From contig NZ_JASITA010000014.1 of NCBI RefSeq assembly GCF_030063415.1, positions 1-64,000 of the forward strand: a stretch of DNA of 64,000 nucleotides, in the 5' to 3' direction. This document shows positions 61,889-64,000 of this stretch, one piece after another. Position 1 is the first letter of the stretch; each line of letters opens with the position of its first letter. The DNA is from Streptomyces sp. H27-C3 (GTDB lineage Bacteria; Actinomycetota; Actinomycetes; Streptomycetales; Streptomycetaceae). A program made the translations under genes and the position numbers. Below the pieces are notes generated by a model, which saw nothing but the letters and a program-made list of their open reading frames with translations, was not told the origin of the DNA and did no database searches.

Positions 61889-62440
61889 CTACGGGTGCTT
61901 GCGTGCCGGGGTGGTCAGTGCCCGCTGCACGTCCCAGCCCAGCTCCTTGAGGCGGTTGCGGAACGCTTCCTTGGACAGCGACTCGTGCCGGTCCGGGTGG
62001 GCGTACCACTCCCGAACTGTCTTGCTCGCGCCGTCCCACTCGAAGGTTTGGGTGTCGGGCTCGCGCGGGCCTCGCCTGGCATCAGGCTTCGGCTTGCCGC
62101 GCTTGTGGGCGTCGGGCTTCTGGAAGCGGCCAGCCGGAGTGGTGCGAGGCATCTCCGGGGCCTTGCCGAGGTCGTGGACGGTCTGGCTGACGCTGCCGTC
62201 GGACCAGAAGGTTGTCTCGACGGAGTTCGGCCCCCAGACCTTCTTGCCCTTGCCGGAGCTAAGTACAGCCACTGAGTCACCAAGGTTCAGGTCAACGATG
62301 ATCTTCGTCGTCGGGTGATCACCGGACTCTGCGGGGACGGCGTTCTCGCGCAGCCAGACCGGGTCGTAGTGCCGCCCGTTGGCGTACGCCGCTTCTTCCA
62401 TCTCCTCGACGATGTTGTGAGGGCCGTGCAGATCGTTCAT
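61889..62440 (-). CDS. Island protein with phage-type DNA-binding C-terminus (paralogue 1)
   Basis: A 183-residue protein. ATG 62440 follows AAGGAGAAG. The N-terminal half has YANGRHYDPVWLRENAV and TTKIIVDLNLGDSVAVLSSG. The C-terminus (TFEWDGASKTVREWYAHPDR, then FRNRLKELGWDVQRALTTPA) fits the W-x-x-x-x-A-L-T-x-P motif of NUMOD-like phage DNA-binding domains. It is clearly homologous to the next gene upstream. Confidence 0.7.
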   Translation of the reverse strand: MNDLHGPHNIVEEMEEAAYANGRHYDPVWLRENAVPAESGDHPTTKIIVDLNLGDSVAVLSSGKGKKVWGPNSVETTFWSDGSVSQTVHDLGKAPEMPRTTPAGRFQKPDAHKRGKPKPDARRGPREPDTQTFEWDGASKTVREWYAHPDRHESLSKEAFRNRLKELGWDVQRALTTPARKHP

Positions 62441-62471
62441 CGAACGCTTCTCCTTGCAGGGGTATGGGTGA

Positions 62472-63035
62472 TCAGGACGCCTTCTTGGGGACGCGGCGGC
62501 CACCGCGCACGGCGGGCTTCGTCAGGGCTTCCTCGACGCCCATGCCCTGGTTCTTCAGCCGGGCCTTGAACGTGGTGAGGCTCAGGCCGTCGATCCGGCT
62601 GGGGTGCTCGTACCACTCCCGTGCTGTCTTCGCCGTGCCGTTCCACTCGAAGATGTCCTTGTCGAAGTACTCGCCCACCTTCCGGCCTTGTGTGGGTGTG
62701 GAGCTGAGGTACCGGCCGTTGGAGGTGCTGCGTGGCATTTCTGGGGCCTTGCCGAGTCCGTAGCAGTTCTGGTCGATGCCGCCGTCGGGCCAGTAGACAA
62801 CTTCGATCGACTGCGGCCCGTGGAGCTTCTGCCCCTTGGTGGAATCCAGCCGCTCCATGGAGTCGCCAACACCGAGGTCCACGATGATCTTCTTGACCGG
62901 GTTCGGACCCGCCTGGGCCTTGCGCGCGTTGTCCCGCAGCCACTTGCGGTCGTAGTGCTTCCCGTTGCGGTACAGCGCGGCCAGAGCCTCTTCCGCGATC
63001 TCGTCGAGTTCGCTCAGCTCTTCGGTGTCGTCCAT
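62472..63035 (-). CDS. Island protein with phage-type DNA-binding C-terminus (paralogue 2)
   Basis: A 187-residue protein. ATG 63035 follows GGGGAGAAG. It shares the plan of its neighbour: LYRNGKHYDRKWLRDNARKA, KKIIVDLGVGDSMERL, GKAPEMPRSTSNGRYL, and FEWNGTAKTAREWYEHPSRI with GVEEALTKPA at the end. About half of the positions agree by eye, so it is a tandem duplicate. Confidence 0.7.
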   Translation of the reverse strand: MDDTEELSELDEIAEEALAALYRNGKHYDRKWLRDNARKAQAGPNPVKKIIVDLGVGDSMERLDSTKGQKLHGPQSIEVVYWPDGGIDQNCYGLGKAPEMPRSTSNGRYLSSTPTQGRKVGEYFDKDIFEWNGTAKTAREWYEHPSRIDGLSLTTFKARLKNQGMGVEEALTKPAVRGGRRVPKKAS

Positions 63036-63146
63036 CGTGCTTCTCCCCACGGTGTGAATTCCGTCCCTGCCAATGCGAGAGGGACGCAAGCGCCCTGCCC
63101 GAGCGTGAGTCGGGGTGACTGGCGGTCCAGTACAGGGCTGTCGTAC

Positions 63147-63626
63147 CTAGCAGGTGCTGCTGGAGGGATCGGGCCCCTTGGTGAGCCGCGCGTGGATCTC
63201 CTGAAGATCACGGAAGGTGATACCCGTGTCCACGTTCTCTCCGTACTTGCCTTGAGTGACCGGCAGCACCATCTCGTCCGGCTCGGTGTAGCCCTTATAG
63301 ACATAGATGAGCTGGGCGAGCTTGTCGGCCAGGGTGACAGGCGGCGCAGGCCAAGCGGCGAAGAACTCCGCGTCTGCCTTCTTACGCTCGATTTCCTCGG
63401 CGGCCTCGCGGGTGATGGTCCTGACCGCGATGCGGAACGCTTCTACGGCTGACTTCTGGCCGGAGCAGTAGGACCGGCCCCACTTCGAGGCTCCCCAGCC
63501 ATACTGAATGTCGTCCTTGACCTCGTAGCTCACGCCGTCGTGCCGGAACCAGAGATAGTTGCCCTTGCGCTTCAGCTCAATACCGTCGATGACGTCCACG
63601 ACGTCATCGGACTCAGGGGTGGTCAC
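63147..63626 (-). CDS. Hypothetical island protein
   Basis: A 159-residue protein. The N-terminal part (VIDGIELKRKGNYLWFRHDG, VSYEVKDDIQYGWGAS) is beta-rich; a charged helix follows (REAAEEIERKKADAEFFAAW). It overlaps the upstream gene by four bases (ATGA). No function is recognised. Confidence 0.65.
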   Translation of the reverse strand: MTTPESDDVVDVIDGIELKRKGNYLWFRHDGVSYEVKDDIQYGWGASKWGRSYCSGQKSAVEAFRIAVRTITREAAEEIERKKADAEFFAAWPAPPVTLADKLAQLIYVYKGYTEPDEMVLPVTQGKYGENVDTGITFRDLQEIHARLTKGPDPSSSTC

Positions 63627-63982
63627 AGTGACTCCTTCTTCTCTTGCTGGTTTTCTCGCTCGTACGCAGCTACGAACCGGCGGTCGTCAACCAAACGGTC
63701 TTGGATCTGCTCACGCTCTTCGCGGAGTTTGGAAAGCGCGGTTTTGAGGCTGGTCTCTTGCTCAGCGATCCATGCCAGCTTCGCGGTGTCTTCGCGTAGC
63801 CGGACAGAGACGATCGCGTACCGGGAGTCCCGGTCGTCCTCTGCGCGGTGGACCTGCGCCAGCTCTAGGCGCTTTTCGAGGAACGGGAGCATTTCGTCGC
63901 GGACCCAGTAAGAGTCGAGCGCCCCGTGCCCGCGCTTCTGCGCACTGGTATCCCGCCATTTCTTGCAGACTTCCTTGGGCAT
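63623..63982 (-). CDS. Hypothetical coiled-coil protein
   Basis: A 119-residue highly charged helical protein (MLPFLEKRLELAQVHRAEDD; LKTALSKLREEREQIQDRLV). It is the most upstream complete gene of the leftward operon in this window; the promoter must lie beyond the right edge. The start at 63982 is the first ATG and could be extended if the frame continues. Confidence 0.6.
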   Translation of the reverse strand: MPKEVCKKWRDTSAQKRGHGALDSYWVRDEMLPFLEKRLELAQVHRAEDDRDSRYAIVSVRLREDTAKLAWIAEQETSLKTALSKLREEREQIQDRLVDDRRFVAAYERENQQEKKESL

Positions 63983-64000
63983 GTCCTCATGGCGGGACTT

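Larger units (their letters stand above)
51881..64000. other. Left part of an accessory island
   Basis: From the broken MFS gene to the window end, genes are nearly all leftward, mostly unrecognised, closely packed and lower in GC. Several terminators have U tracts or long loops unlike core ones. A superfamily II helicase, Lsr2-type protein, nuclease-helicase and ParB-like protein fit an integrative plasmid, phage-derived or satellite element. The other end, integrase and attachment site lie outside the window. Confidence 0.65.

Noticed and set aside
1..64000. tRNA, rRNA or CRISPR loci
   Set aside because: None could be recognised by conserved arms or regularly spaced repeats in the regions read; a covariance scan would be needed to exclude them fully.

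Overview
The window is high-GC actinobacterial DNA and almost certainly Streptomyces. It carries the principal sigma factor gene hrdB directly downstream of the sporulation regulator whiH, topoisomerase IV genes (parE, parC), the septation gene sepH and an SsgA-like gene, with GTG/TTG starts and GC-rich hairpin terminators throughout. From memory, the order glycogen-debranching-like / NUDIX / ABC / whiH / hrdB / protease / parE ... parC / M16 pair / M23 / ptsH / Pat ... sepH matches the SCO58xx core region of S. coelicolor.

Core left half (about 130-33,740). After a partial leftward gene and a 5'-truncated DUF4192 gene come a debranching-like protein, a NUDIX regulator with an operator-like site in its promoter, a fused ABC transporter, whiH, hrdB, a secreted trypsin-like protease and parE. 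A DUF485/acetate-symporter pair and an SsgA-like gene follow. Next is an Asp23/AmaP envelope-stress block (15,232-19,452) in which a leftward Asp23 operon faces a rightward ECF sigma operon; the second gene of the sigma operon joins a zinc-binding anti-sigma motif to an Asp23-like region. Then come a CitA/CitB-type two-component system, two broken DUF6082-like genes, two divergent citrate-synthase-like genes, a CobW GTPase, parC, an active/inactive M16 peptidase pair, and a secreted M23 peptidase behind a c-di-AMP (ydaO-type) riboswitch. A dead IS30-type element (33,779-34,843) follows.

Core right half (35,039-51,880). This holds a GntR regulator, ptsH, a protein-acetyltransferase-like gene (GNAT plus acyl-CoA synthetase), a DUF5998 gene and a phosphodiesterase. 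The native thymidine kinase gene has been split: codons 1-17 lie at 41,320 and the 3' half at about 44,810. The 3.4 kb between them carries a second, intact thymidine kinase plus thyA and dfrA; other coding traces in the insert are decayed. After it come a VOC protein, a rhodanese, sepH, a proline-rich membrane protein and an FAD sugar-lactone oxidase. A 5'-truncated MFS gene then marks the end of conserved DNA.

Accessory island (about 51,880 to the right edge). Gene density, lower GC, U-tract terminators and unrecognised small genes suggest an integrated element that runs past the window. Almost all genes read leftward. One tightly coupled operon (63,982 to 56,674) encodes a superfamily II helicase, two tandem paralogues with a putative phage-type DNA-binding C-terminus, an Lsr2-type nucleoid protein and several unknowns. 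It is followed by a separate DUF2075 nuclease-helicase, small zinc-ribbon and RHH-like genes, a ParB-like gene and a 44-bp interrupted palindrome near the boundary. No integrase, relaxase or structural phage gene is visible here.
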